Shown here: positions 1-8,131 of the stretch, one piece after another
Numbering within the stretch: the stretch's first letter is position 1
Layout: every line of letters begins with the position of its first letter
NCBI GenBank assembly: GCA_018303185.1
Contig: JAGVYR010000071.1
Location: 1-45,223 of the forward strand
Source of the DNA: Candidatus Woesearchaeota archaeon
Lineage (GTDB): Archaea; Nanobdellota; Nanobdellia; Woesearchaeales; GW2011-AR4
Length of the DNA stretch: 45,223 nt
Direction of reading: 5' to 3'
The notes under the pieces: model-generated
Told to the model about the DNA's origin: nothing
What the model saw: the letters and a program-made list of their open reading frames with translations, nothing else
Databases searched by the model: none
Position numbers and translations under genes: made by a program

Positions 1-144
1 TGCGCCGCAGCTAACTTGTGAGGTGACAAGCTGCGGCATGGAGCTGCAAGCTCCATCTTGCGCGTCAACCGAGCATAACCGGTTGCGGGGCTTCAACGGC
101 ACTTTCAAAACAACGGCAATAGCCGAGCCTGATGCTAACCCGAG
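1..144. repeat. Hairpin-array interspersed repeat, copy 1 (5' end outside window)
   Basis: This stretch matches 40243-40386 without a gap over 144 bp, with only a few substitutions. It is a chain of short inverted repeats: GCCGCAGCT (4-12) pairs with AGCTGCGGC (29-37); ATGGAGCT (38-45) and AGCTCCAT (49-56) form an 8-bp stem with a 3-nt loop; AACCG/CGGTT and GTTG/CAAC follow. Similarity stops after TGCTAACCCGAG (133-144), before the stop codon of the minus-strand gene at 171. I see no open reading frame that explains it. Confidence 0.85.
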
Positions 145-170
145 CTGATGCGAGACTTTCCTGCAAAGCT

Positions 171-527
171 TCAAAGCTCAATAATCTTATTTTCAGAAAA
201 AGCCACAAGCCTGAATCCTATCCCTAGCTGCATAAGCGCAGACAGCAGGGCCGTATGCTCTTTTCCGTCGCCTGAAGAGATGTTCAGAGCCACTTCCAGC
301 CCGTTTATTTTGCCATCAAGCGCTTTTTTTATTTTTTCAATGCTGTTGCTGAGACTATCCCCAGCATCCAGCACAATCAGTTCAGCTTCCTTTACCGGCT
401 TATAATTCTGCCTGCCGAAATCATTTGTTACAAGAAATATCTTCCCCCATTCCTCAGCCCTTATGATGCTGTTCACTTCCATCCATGTGCCTTTTCCTGA
501 AGACAGGCAGGCGATAAGTTCTGTCAT
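171..527 (-). CDS. Conserved-looking small cytosolic protein, Rossmann/CARF-like
   Basis: A 118-residue protein starting at 527 (MTELIACLSSGKGTW). I chose this start because a TATA-like box (551-563, minus strand) lies about 27 nt upstream, giving a leaderless mRNA; the longer reading frame to 620 would run over that box and into msrA. The beta-rich N-terminus, the LSSGKGTW loop, a central LIVLDAG strand and a C-terminal NISSGDGKEHTALLSALM helix suggest a small alpha/beta fold resembling the ligand-binding domain of Csa3/CARF-type proteins. That is impression only. No enzyme motif is evident. It lies downstream of msrA (gap 83 nt) on the same strand. Confidence 0.6.
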   Translation of the reverse strand: MTELIACLSSGKGTWMEVNSIIRAEEWGKIFLVTNDFGRQNYKPVKEAELIVLDAGDSLSNSIEKIKKALDGKINGLEVALNISSGDGKEHTALLSALMQLGIGFRLVAFSENKIIEL

Positions 528-550
528 AGGTTTAAAGCAGAAGAGGTGAT

Positions 551-563
551 ATAAAAATATAAC
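551..563 (-). promoter_or_regulatory. TATA box for the 171-527 gene
   Basis: On the minus strand this reads TTATATTTTTAT, about 27 nt before the ATG at 527. It decides the start codon of that gene. Confidence 0.5.
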
Positions 564-610
564 CTTTGTGGCTTTGCAGAAAAGCCTCGCTCTGCTCGGG
601 TTATTGCGCC

Positions 611-1072
611 TCAATGGCATACAAACCCTTTATTCTTTAGAAAATATTTTTGGTGGTATTCTTCCGCCGGGTAGAATGCTGAGGCTTTGGTTATCTCGGT
701 CACAATCTTTTCTTTGTGTTTTTTCTGCTCTTTTTTCCTTGAATCTATGGCTTTTTCCTTTTGTTCGGAATTGTGGTAAAATATTGCGCTCCTGTACTGG
801 CTGCCCACGTCAGGCCCCTGCCTGTTTGCTGTCGTTGGATTGTGCGATTTCCAGAATACATCAAGAAGCCCTTCATACTTCACAAGCTTAGGGTCAAATT
901 CAACCTCGACAGCCTCGGCATGCCCTGTTTCGTCAGAGCAGACATCTTTGTAGGTTGGATTTTTTGTATGCCCTCCTGTATAGCCGACAGTTGTCTTGAC
1001 AACACCCTTTAGGTTATAGAAATTATATTCCACTCCCCAGAAGCACCCAGCGGCGAATGTGGCTTTTTCCAT
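611..1072 (-). CDS. msrA: Peptide-methionine (S)-S-oxide reductase
   Basis: Reduces methionine-S-sulfoxide in oxidised proteins and free methionine in the cytosol. The 153-residue protein has the family's usual length and carries the catalytic GCFWG motif at residues 9-13 (Cys10 nucleophile), the [11 protein letters not shown] segment, [16 protein letters not shown], and [16 protein letters not shown]. Cys45 and a C-terminal Cys152 (GFVCH) could act as resolving cysteines. A TATA-like box (1088-1100, minus) lies close to the ATG, so the mRNA is probably leaderless. It appears to be a stand-alone gene; no msrB is seen in the window. Confidence 0.95.
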   Translation of the reverse strand: MEKATFAAGCFWGVEYNFYNLKGVVKTTVGYTGGHTKNPTYKDVCSDETGHAEAVEVEFDPKLVKYEGLLDVFWKSHNPTTANRQGPDVGSQYRSAIFYHNSEQKEKAIDSRKKEQKKHKEKIVTEITKASAFYPAEEYHQKYFLKNKGFVCH

Positions 1073-1137
1073 GAATTTTCTTTGTTTGGAATATATATTA
1101 ATGTTTGGTTTTAGGAGAAAAACTGGCGTTTAATTGG

Positions 1138-2733
1138 CTATGCTGCCTTTCTTATCACATTTTTGAAATAAACTTCCCTTAGGAGACTTTCATTTGCGGT
1201 TTCATATTTCATCCCCAAAAGCATAAGCAAGGTTTTAGCCACAAGCTTAGGCCCATCAGCATAAGTCTTAATGTTATACTTTCTTGAAGTAACCCTTTGG
1301 CTAAACTCACCATGGCCCTCCCTTTCGTGTCTGTCCCTCAATGCTGCATAATTGAGATAATAAGCTATTTCCCTCCTTGATTTTTCTTTTCCCAGCTCCT
1401 TCAAAACTTTCGGGATTATTGTGCCTACTGCCCTTTCATACAGCTTATTGCTTGCAATCCTGACATCAATCATCAGGTTTCCCCATGTCTTTCCTGCAAG
1501 GACATAAGCCTCGGTTGAGACAGCATTAAGCATCCATTTTACCATTGCTTTTTGGTAGATTTCAAGCGAATGCATGTTCCCGGGCCTGAAATAAGGGATT
1601 TTCAGCTGATTGTATCCATCTGCATCGCTTTTATCTTCTGTTAACAGCGATATGACAGTGCCGCTTTCCTTTAACGCACCTTCTTTTGGCATATCCGCAA
1701 AATACTCAATGCCTATCTGGTATTTTTCCCTGAACTTTTTGCTGATTTTTTTTAGCTGAAGTGCTGTTGCAATCGAATTCCAGCCGTCCTTAGCATAAGC
1801 CCTCCATTCTTCGAATCTTGCTCCGAAAGTCGGTGACATTTCTGCCGCATCCAAAACTGCAAAAGGCGCAAGAAGCCCGTCTGCCATGATACTGACAGGT
1901 TTTCCGTCAAGCAATGACTTTGAAGCCTTTTCAGCAAGTTCTGCAAGCGTGCTTTTTTGCTCCAAAACTGCATTAAAGGCATATTTGTAGTTTGAAATCA
2001 TATCCATTACAATGTCCTTGTTACTCATTTCAAGATATGAGCTACCTTCAAAATGTTTTCCTGACTTTATCCCTGCAATGGTAATAGCCATATCAAGAAT
2101 CATCTGGGTTGCGGAGCCTGCTTTGAGCCTTGTGGAGCCCTGTATTGCCTCAGGCCCAAGGACGGGGTTTACGACAAGGTCGTTTTCTCCGAATGTAGAT
2201 GCCATCTCGGCAATGTGTTCTGCATTTGCGCCGTTGAATGTCAGCAAAACCCTGTCTGCATCAATGCCGTTGTTTATTATGTATTCCAGCGGCTCCTGCA
2301 CGCATTTTGCTTTCCCCGATGCGCTGATACCTATATAGAGGATGCCCTTTGCGCCCCCAGCCGCCCTTAAGAAGTCCCTTACGCCTCCTTTTCCGTCATC
2401 TTCCGAGCCTTCCTTTGACTTCACAAGAGCGGAATAGCCTCCTGCAATTATGCCTTCAAAGATATCTGTCTTAAAAAACTCATTGTAATAATTTGCAAGA
2501 AAGACAGCGAACCTGCCGCTGGTGCCTGCGCCGTGGATGACTATTTTGCTGCCGTTTTCCATGGCATCTTTTATTTTGTCTGCAAGCGAAGAAACTTGGC
2601 TTACTGCAGCATCAGTTGAAAGCGCATCAAATATCTCGCTTTCAGCATCAAAGAAGCGTTCAATGCCCTCATACGCAGAAAGCGTGTCTATACCTATGGT
2701 TTTCTGGTTTATGGATTCAGTAACAATAGCCAT
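1138..2733 (-). CDS. SIS-domain sugar-phosphate protein of the MurQ/GCKR family
   Basis: A 531-residue cytosolic protein. Residues ~60-260 form a SIS domain with HGAGTSGRF, a phosphosugar-binding signature of MurQ (N-acetylmuramate-6-phosphate etherase), and the family signature GPEAIQGSTRLKAGSA. The C-terminal half contains the MurQ-type segment AGKTWGNLMIDVRIASNKL near residue 415 plus a second SIS-like region, giving about twice the ~300-residue length of MurQ and closer to the two-SIS layout of glucokinase regulatory protein. Archaea lack murein, so MurNAc etherase activity is unlikely to be the role; a sugar-phosphate isomerase, lyase or sensor is more plausible. A TATA-like TTTTAAAA at 2755-2764 (minus) fits a leaderless start. 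Confidence 0.8.
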   Translation of the reverse strand: MAIVTESINQKTIGIDTLSAYEGIERFFDAESEIFDALSTDAAVSQVSSLADKIKDAMENGSKIVIHGAGTSGRFAVFLANYYNEFFKTDIFEGIIAGGYSALVKSKEGSEDDGKGGVRDFLRAAGGAKGILYIGISASGKAKCVQEPLEYIINNGIDADRVLLTFNGANAEHIAEMASTFGENDLVVNPVLGPEAIQGSTRLKAGSATQMILDMAITIAGIKSGKHFEGSSYLEMSNKDIVMDMISNYKYAFNAVLEQKSTLAELAEKASKSLLDGKPVSIMADGLLAPFAVLDAAEMSPTFGARFEEWRAYAKDGWNSIATALQLKKISKKFREKYQIGIEYFADMPKEGALKESGTVISLLTEDKSDADGYNQLKIPYFRPGNMHSLEIYQKAMVKWMLNAVSTEAYVLAGKTWGNLMIDVRIASNKLYERAVGTIIPKVLKELGKEKSRREIAYYLNYAALRDRHEREGHGEFSQRVTSRKYNIKTYADGPKLVAKTLLMLLGMKYETANESLLREVYFKNVIRKAA

Positions 2734-2817
2734 TATGGCAGATATATGGGATTTGTTTTAAAATGTTACTATTTAATGGGAATTAAAATGACAAATCATG
2801 CCCGTTAAAACGGCAAT

Positions 2818-3360
2818 TCACCCAAACTCCCACATCTCAATGGCCCTGTCGACAAGCGCATCAAAGAAGCTTTTCCTGTAGGTTATGAGCAGCTTGGCAA
2901 TCTCTTCCTTATTGGCGGAAACTTCATAGAAAGTCTTCCTGCCCCCCTTAACAGGCGCAATCATGCCCTCTTCTTCAAGCTTTTTTAGGTGCCATGAGGC
3001 TGTGGACGGCGACAGTTTAACATGCGCGGCAATCTGCTCATGGCTGCAGCCCTCATGGGTAATAATAAAAAGGATTATCCTCATCAGGCTCTTCTGCCTC
3101 AATACGCCCATCAGTTTTTTGTTGCCGGAATTAAACTCCTTTGGAAAATACCTCAGGTTGTTGCCGTCTTTCTCGCATGCTATGAGCCCCTTTCTTGACA
3201 TGTAATCGAGATGGTGCTTAACGAGCCCTGTGGAAAGGCCGCTTCTCCGCTCAATCTCCCTGAAATGGCATCCTGCAAATTCCCTGACAATATTGTATAT
3301 GCCTCTTCGCGATTCAAGCTCAAGCATCTTTTTTTCCTTTTCATCAAGAAATTCAGGCAT
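2818..3360 (-). CDS. Tandem winged-helix transcriptional regulator
   Basis: A 180-residue protein with two winged helix-turn-helix units. The first (~residues 15-70) has HFREIERRSGLSTGLVKHH, the second (~90-155) has SHEQIAAHVKLSPSTASWHL followed by a wing KGGRKTFYEV. This two-wHTH layout is common among archaeal ArsR/MarR-like regulators. It follows the small membrane protein at 3370-3726 after 9 nt, so the two are probably co-transcribed; pairing of a wHTH regulator with a small membrane protein suggests membrane or envelope sensing, but the ligand is unknown. Confidence 0.85.
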   Translation of the reverse strand: MPEFLDEKEKKMLELESRRGIYNIVREFAGCHFREIERRSGLSTGLVKHHLDYMSRKGLIACEKDGNNLRYFPKEFNSGNKKLMGVLRQKSLMRIILFIITHEGCSHEQIAAHVKLSPSTASWHLKKLEEEGMIAPVKGGRKTFYEVSANKEEIAKLLITYRKSFFDALVDRAIEMWEFG

Positions 3361-3369
3361 TTGGCAGCC

Positions 3370-3726
3370 TCACTTTCTCATTATCCCGAAAAAGAAGCTC
3401 AGCAGTATTGCGAAATTAAGCAGGCTCGCGGCAGGATCTATCCATGGGACATCCAGCCCGAAAAGCTCTATTGACGTCAAAAAGCCCTTTAAAGAAAAAA
3501 TCAGGAAGGCAGCGCCGACATAAAGCAGCCTCTTGTTCTTTTTCTTCCTGTAGGCTGCAGCAGTAACTGCAAAAAGGCCTGCGGCAAGAAAGCCGCTTCC
3601 GAGATTGAGCAGCTTTTCTATCTCAAGCCCGAAAACTGCAGGGTCGTCATTTTCCTGCGCAAAGGCAGGGGAAGAAAGCTGCACCAGCATAACAGCAAAA
3701 ATCGCAAAAAACATTATTTTTTTCAT
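3370..3726 (-). CDS. Small membrane protein with signal peptide, paired with a wHTH regulator
   Basis: A 118-residue protein with an N-terminal signal sequence ending near SSPAFAQ, then hydrophobic segments at about residues 44-60, 69-86 and 97-114 separated by a basic YRKKKNKR loop. It heads a two-gene operon with the wHTH protein. A GGAGG sequence lies about 8 nt upstream of the ATG (minus strand) and a TTTAAATA box lies at 3763-3773, so unlike many neighbours it has a short leader with a ribosome-binding site. No enzymatic motif is visible; the function is unknown. Confidence 0.7.
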   Translation of the reverse strand: MKKIMFFAIFAVMLVQLSSPAFAQENDDPAVFGLEIEKLLNLGSGFLAAGLFAVTAAAYRKKKNKRLLYVGAAFLIFSLKGFLTSIELFGLDVPWIDPAASLLNFAILLSFFFGIMRK

Positions 3727-3803
3727 ATTTATGCCTCCATGCCTTGATTAATGGACCAATGTATTTAAATTAATTATGGAACAAAAATAAAAACAAATAA
3801 GAA

Positions 3804-4808
3804 TCACCTCTCAGTACCGAGAACTGCTCCAGTATCTAGGTCTATTATCACATCCACCTCGCCATCCCCGTCATCAATCTCCACTACATAAGTGGCTTTG
3901 CCGAACTTTTTCTCTATGTCTATGTCTGTAACCCTGCCGCCAGCTGTTTTCAGTGCAATCTCTTTGGCTTCCTGCTCCGTAATATCCCTTTTTAGGTATT
4001 CCGCGGGCTTCTTAGCCTCAGCTTGCTTCTCATAGGAATCCTTTTCAATGCTTACCAATTGAGACGATTCTTTATCTTCAATGCCGGCCTCATAAACCAG
4101 CCCTTGCGCTTCAGGGCAGTAGTACTTGTATTCTTCGTCTTCGGGCTCAAGCGGATTCCAGTCTTTTGTCTGTAGGCATCCAGAGAACGAGCCATGCTTC
4201 ACCTTTATCTTAACCCCCAGCGCAACAACCTGCCCCATGTCCTCAGCTTGCCCGGGATAGTACTCCTGCCTGTACACGTCTCCGGCTTGCGGATTCGCTT
4301 TCATCACTATTCCCGGCTTTGCGCCATAAAATCCCGCAACCCATGAGCCTTTCGTGCTCACTACCTTTCCATCCACTAGGTCTTTTGAATCCTCGCCGAA
4401 ATACCACACATTGCCGTATTCGTCCTGCGCATACCAGTCTTTTGTATCCTCTATTAAATCGCCTTCAAGAAAGACCCTGTCACTTACCTCGACTACTTCG
4501 ACTCCCATGACCATTCTCCTGTTGTTTGTAATGTAGACTTCAGTCCTTTCGATTCCTTTCTCGGTCTTGCCTTCATATATGTGCTTGGTCCCTGGAATTA
4601 AAGTGAGGTACTTATTGTCTATCTTTGTCGTGAAATCAGCAGAGTTTATCTGAGGATTGTAAGTTTCAATGCTTTCCTGTGTGCCCTTTGCCTCCTGGTT
4701 TCCCTCTTGTGCTGAAAGCCCCATAAGGACAGCGCCCGCAACAGCGATAATTGCAGCCAAAAACGCTAAAACTGCGATTAAAATTTTTTTTGTTCCCATC
4801 TTGGTCAT
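3804..4808 (-). CDS. Membrane-anchored extracellular protein with C-terminal PepSY-like domain
   Basis: A 334-residue protein. Residues ~6-33 form an uncleaved or cleaved signal/anchor helix, followed by a polar linker and a beta-rich body (~60-265) containing two Cys residues (GCLQTK and YYCPEA) that could form a disulfide. The final ~65 residues (ITEQEAKEIALKTAGG, then VVEIDDGDGEVDVIID and TGAVLG) fit a PepSY domain, found in extracytoplasmic proteins and protease inhibitors. A TATA-like GTATTTAATA at about 4826-4838 (minus) sits ~25 nt from the ATG at 4808; MGTKK at 4799 is an alternative start. Exact role unknown. Confidence 0.75.
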   Translation of the reverse strand: MTKMGTKKILIAVLAFLAAIIAVAGAVLMGLSAQEGNQEAKGTQESIETYNPQINSADFTTKIDNKYLTLIPGTKHIYEGKTEKGIERTEVYITNNRRMVMGVEVVEVSDRVFLEGDLIEDTKDWYAQDEYGNVWYFGEDSKDLVDGKVVSTKGSWVAGFYGAKPGIVMKANPQAGDVYRQEYYPGQAEDMGQVVALGVKIKVKHGSFSGCLQTKDWNPLEPEDEEYKYYCPEAQGLVYEAGIEDKESSQLVSIEKDSYEKQAEAKKPAEYLKRDITEQEAKEIALKTAGGRVTDIDIEKKFGKATYVVEIDDGDGEVDVIIDLDTGAVLGTER

Positions 4809-4887
4809 TTATGGAAAAACGTTCATTATTAAATACATTATAGTTCAATGATAGAACAATAGGGCGGGCATCTGGCAATGCATAAGC

Positions 4888-5520
4888 CTATATCCTTCCA
4901 GTCCTCAAGTATTCTTCCATGTCCTCCTTGTCCATATGGGACTTTGAGGAAAATTTCCTGTCAAACGTCTTTTTCTTTTCTTTCAGCATCATCCCATAGC
5001 CAAGGCCGCAGGCCATTCCTGCAAGGTGCGCAATATTTCCCGTGCCTGAAGGGAAAAACACTCCGAAGCTGTCCAGGGCAGCCCACAGTATCCCTGCAAC
5101 CCAAAGCGGCATAGGTACTATGAAAAAGAACAGCAGCTGCAGGTCGGGCATCAGGATTATAAGCGCGCCAAGCATCCCCATGACTGCCCCGGATGCTCCC
5201 AGTGCAGAATTGTAAAAGAAGCTTGAAATTATATTAGCAATCAGCCCCGAGCCAAGATAGACAATAAAAAACCTTCTTGCGCCGATACGGCTCTCAAGCA
5301 GCGGCCCGAAGATAAGCAGCGCATACATGTTGAAGAAAAGGTGCATCGGGCTTCCATGCAGGAACATTGCTGTAACAAGCCGCCATTGCTCAGAAAACAC
5401 TGAGCCTTTTGTCAGCAAAAATGCTCCAGTAAAGGAGCTTCCAAAAATGGCCTGCAGCATGAAAACAAGAATGGTTATTATGATGAGGGGCATTACGGCA
5501 TTTCTTACGTTGATTTTCAT
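4888..5520 (-). CDS. Rhomboid-family intramembrane serine protease
   Basis: A 210-residue polytopic membrane protease that cleaves transmembrane substrates within the bilayer. The active site is intact: GASGAVMG gives catalytic Ser110, and NIAHLAGMACG gives His165; the HGSPMHLFFNMYAL segment (~55-68) is the characteristic family motif. I place the start at ATG 5520 because a TTTAAA box at 5541-5550 (minus) is ~25 nt away; an in-frame GTG at 5532 would add four residues. The C-terminal tail is charged and cytosolic in look. Confidence 0.92.
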   Translation of the reverse strand: MKINVRNAVMPLIIITILVFMLQAIFGSSFTGAFLLTKGSVFSEQWRLVTAMFLHGSPMHLFFNMYALLIFGPLLESRIGARRFFIVYLGSGLIANIISSFFYNSALGASGAVMGMLGALIILMPDLQLLFFFIVPMPLWVAGILWAALDSFGVFFPSGTGNIAHLAGMACGLGYGMMLKEKKKTFDRKFSSKSHMDKEDMEEYLRTGRI

Positions 5521-5543
5521 GGACAAGCGCACCTTATGCTCTT

Positions 5544-6272
5544 TTAAATTTTCTTCCCTTTAATCCTTATCTCATAAAACTTCCCAATAACCTTCTTCAG
5601 CATGGAGCATCCTTCCCTGAATGGATTAACATTCGACTCTTCGCCGGGCCTGTCCCTCTGCGTGACGGGATACTCTTTTATATTGAGCCCCTTCATTCTG
5701 GAATAAAGCAAAACTTCTGTCTGGAAAAATCCGTCATTTGATTTTATGGCATCAAGGAAGCCAACCTTTTCTCTCCTGAAAGCAAGCAGGCCTTGGGTGT
5801 CTTTTATGCCGAGCCCAAACATGATATTGATAAGCATTGCATAAGCATTTGAGAACAATTTCCTTTTGAGTGACTTTATCTCTTTCCCGCCCTTGGCCCT
5901 TCTGGAGCCGAGAGCGACATCAACGCCATCTTCAGCTATCCCGTGCAGCATCCATCCGACAGTCTCAAGGCTGTAGGTGAGGTCTATTGGATAAAAAAGC
6001 ACAACTTCCTTTGAAGCCGCATTTATTGCATGCCTGAGCCCCTCTCCAATGCCTCTCTTTTCAGCCTTTTCATATCTTATTGCAGGGATTTCCATGGAAA
6101 GCCTCTTTACTATTTCAGGCGTGCTGTCTGTGCTGTAATCGCCCACAATGATTTCATAGCCAGAGACAGAGTCCAGCCTTGATATAAAGCCATTTATCTT
6201 CTTCAGATTCCCTTTGACAATCTTCTCCTCATTCCTTGTAGGCACAACAACCGAGAGGCTTATTTTTCCCAT
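5544..6272 (-). CDS. Glycosyltransferase family 2, polyprenyl-phosphate-sugar type
   Basis: A 242-residue GT-A enzyme expected to transfer a sugar from a nucleotide donor, probably to dolichyl phosphate. The N-terminus has SVVVPTRNEE and the donor region VLFYPIDLTY. The usual DDGSTDGT motif is changed to GDYSTDST, which is atypical though the following Asp is kept. FGLGIKDTQGLLAF resembles the DPM1-like acceptor region. There are no C-terminal membrane helices. It is divergent from the epimerase at 6341 across a 68-nt two-way promoter, and its 3' end overlaps the promoter of the rhomboid gene. Confidence 0.85.
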   Translation of the reverse strand: MGKISLSVVVPTRNEEKIVKGNLKKINGFISRLDSVSGYEIIVGDYSTDSTPEIVKRLSMEIPAIRYEKAEKRGIGEGLRHAINAASKEVVLFYPIDLTYSLETVGWMLHGIAEDGVDVALGSRRAKGGKEIKSLKRKLFSNAYAMLINIMFGLGIKDTQGLLAFRREKVGFLDAIKSNDGFFQTEVLLYSRMKGLNIKEYPVTQRDRPGEESNVNPFREGCSMLKKVIGKFYEIRIKGKKI

Positions 6273-6340
6273 TAATCTGGATATTCTAAAATAATTTAAA
6301 AAGGTTAGCTTTTTATACTATTATATTTCCATCTTCCAAA
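6273..6340. promoter_or_regulatory. Divergent promoter between GT2 and epimerase genes
   Basis: On the minus strand CTTTTTAAATTAT (6291-6303) is a TATA box ~22-27 nt before the GT2 ATG at 6272. On the plus strand CTTTTTATAC (6309-6318) is ~25 nt before the ATG at 6341. Both transcripts would be leaderless or nearly so. Confidence 0.6.
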
Positions 6341-7345
6341 ATGGCATCACAGCTATCTGAGTTTTTTAAGGGCAGGAAAGTTTTGGTTACCGGCGGGGCA
6401 GGGTTTGTAGGCAGCCATGTTGTGGACAGGCTGGTTGAATTAGGTGCAATAGTTACTGTGCCTATCAGGAAGGTTACGCAGCTCAATAATCTCAAGGATT
6501 CTAGGGAAAAGATTAGCCTGATAGAAGCGAATCTTTTTGACAGGAAGAGCACGGACGCCGTCATGAAAGGCCAGGAATATGTTGTTCATCTCGCTTCAGC
6601 CAAGCTGGGAGGCATAGGATACAGCATGCTGCACCATGGGAGCATTTTCCGCGACAATATGCTCTCATGCATAAATGTTCTTGACTCAGCAAGATGCGAA
6701 AACGTCAAGCGGTTCATATTTGTCAGCTCAGCATGCGTCTATCCAAGGAATTCAAAGGTTCCAATCCGGGAAGAGGAAGCCTACAAAGATATGCCCGAAC
6801 CCACTAATGCCGGCTTTGGCTGGTCAAAGCTGATGCAGGAGTACATGACGCTCGCTTTCGCTGAGGAATACGGCATGAATGTCGGCATTGTACGCCCCTT
6901 TAACATGTACGGGCCGCGCGACAATTTCTTCAGCAAAGACAATCACGTCATACCTGCACTCGTGATGAGACTGCTGGACGGCGAGAACCCCCTCAGAGTT
7001 TGGGGCACTGGCAATCAGACTAGGTCTTTTATGTTTGTGACAGACTGTGTAGGGGGCATATTGCAGATGTGCGCCCATCCGGGCATTAAGGGTCCTCTTA
7101 ATCTAGGTAGTGATGAGGAGATAACAATCAAGGAGCTTGCTGAACTGATAGTCGAGCTGAGCGGAATAAAAGTGCAGATAGATTTTGACTCCACAAAGCC
7201 TGATGGCCAGCCAAGAAGATTAGGCGACAGCAGCAAGGCGAAGAAGCTGCTCGGGTTTAAGGCGACTGTCCAGTTCCGCGAGGGTATGAATAAGACTTTG
7301 GACTGGGTTAAAAAAGAAAGGCAGATTAGGGGTATAAGCGGATGA
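6341..7345 (+). CDS. NAD-dependent sugar-nucleotide epimerase/dehydratase (extended SDR)
   Basis: A 334-residue extended short-chain dehydrogenase/reductase acting on a nucleotide sugar. The N-terminus has the NAD-binding VTGGAGFVGSHVVDRL; FVSSACVYP gives the catalytic Ser region; RPFNMYGPRDNF and RSFMFVTDCV are substrate-side motifs. The YxxxK motif is changed: residues 159-163 are FGWSK, so the catalytic Tyr is Phe (codon TTT at 6815-6817) while Lys163 is kept. It is first in a + strand run and overlaps the following GT2 by 4 nt (ATGA), so they are translationally coupled. Substrate is unknown; GDP-mannose 3,5-epimerase/GDP-fucose synthase-like enzymes are the nearest recognisable relatives. 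Confidence 0.88.
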   Translation: MASQLSEFFKGRKVLVTGGAGFVGSHVVDRLVELGAIVTVPIRKVTQLNNLKDSREKISLIEANLFDRKSTDAVMKGQEYVVHLASAKLGGIGYSMLHHGSIFRDNMLSCINVLDSARCENVKRFIFVSSACVYPRNSKVPIREEEAYKDMPEPTNAGFGWSKLMQEYMTLAFAEEYGMNVGIVRPFNMYGPRDNFFSKDNHVIPALVMRLLDGENPLRVWGTGNQTRSFMFVTDCVGGILQMCAHPGIKGPLNLGSDEEITIKELAELIVELSGIKVQIDFDSTKPDGQPRRLGDSSKAKKLLGFKATVQFREGMNKTLDWVKKERQIRGISG

Positions 7346-8064
7346 AGCGCATGAAAATGACCCTTATCGGGGCCACTCTGAACGAGATTGATGCGGCTAA
7401 GGTGATAGTAAAGCAGATTGACCGGAAATTTTTTGACGAGATAATTATTGTTGACGGTGGCTCCACTGATGGCACTCCGGAATTCTTAAGAAAAAACGGA
7501 ATTTTTGTACTAAAGCAGAAGAGCAAAGGCTATGGTGCTGCTTACAAGGAAGCATTGAAAATCGCAAAGGGAGATATAATAATTGAATTCACAGCGGATG
7601 GAAGCGTTATTTTTGACAGGGTTCCTGAACTTGTAAAAAAGCTGGAATCAGGATACGACCTCGTGATAGTATCGCGCTATGCTGGCGGCGCAAAAAGCTA
7701 CGATGATACATTGATTACCGCCATGGGCAACCACATATTTACTTTTATTATAAATATGCTTTTCGGCACAGCCTATACTGACACGCTTGTTGGGTTCAGA
7801 GGCTACAGGAGAAAGTCTTACGAGAAGATACGCCATAAAGTCTATTCCAACGGGCTGAGCTGGCCGATGCAGAACGCAATACAGTTTGCAGCCAACGGCT
7901 TCAAGGTCGGTGAAATTCCCGGAGACGAGCCAAAGCGCATAGGCGGCAAGAGGAAGATGAGGATTTTCGGGACAGGCTGGGAGCTTCTTCGTTTGATAAT
8001 CCGCGACTATATGGGCATTAGGCGTGAAAGGAAGCGCAATAAGAAGAGACTGGCCGGGCACTGA
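7342..8064 (+). CDS. Glycosyltransferase family 2
   Basis: A 240-residue cytosolic GT-A glycosyltransferase. It has the family N-terminus (GATLNEIDAAKVI), the nucleotide-sugar motif VDGGSTDGTPEFL and a donor-site FTADGS in place of DADxQ. NMLFGTAYTDTLVGFRGYRR matches the acceptor-side region of polyprenyl-phosphate sugar transferases. The start overlaps the stop of the epimerase by 4 nt, so both are likely one transcript and act on the same glycan precursor. MKRM or the second Met (MKMTLIG) could be the start. Confidence 0.88.
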   Translation: MKRMKMTLIGATLNEIDAAKVIVKQIDRKFFDEIIIVDGGSTDGTPEFLRKNGIFVLKQKSKGYGAAYKEALKIAKGDIIIEFTADGSVIFDRVPELVKKLESGYDLVIVSRYAGGAKSYDDTLITAMGNHIFTFIINMLFGTAYTDTLVGFRGYRRKSYEKIRHKVYSNGLSWPMQNAIQFAANGFKVGEIPGDEPKRIGGKRKMRIFGTGWELLRLIIRDYMGIRRERKRNKKRLAGH

Positions 8065-8098
8065 TGCCAATTGGATTCTTCTGGGAGTAAAGAGCAAG

Positions 8099-8117
8099 AT
8101 TTTTAAACATATATTTA
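8099..8117 (+). promoter_or_regulatory. TATA region for the C-methyltransferase gene
   Basis: ATTTTTAAACATATATTTAA contains two overlapping TATA-like cores 15-30 nt before the ATG at 8132, indicating that the methyltransferase starts at 8132 rather than at the earlier in-frame ATG at 8024 inside the preceding gene. Confidence 0.55.
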
Positions 8118-8131
8118 ACCCAAATGCAAAA

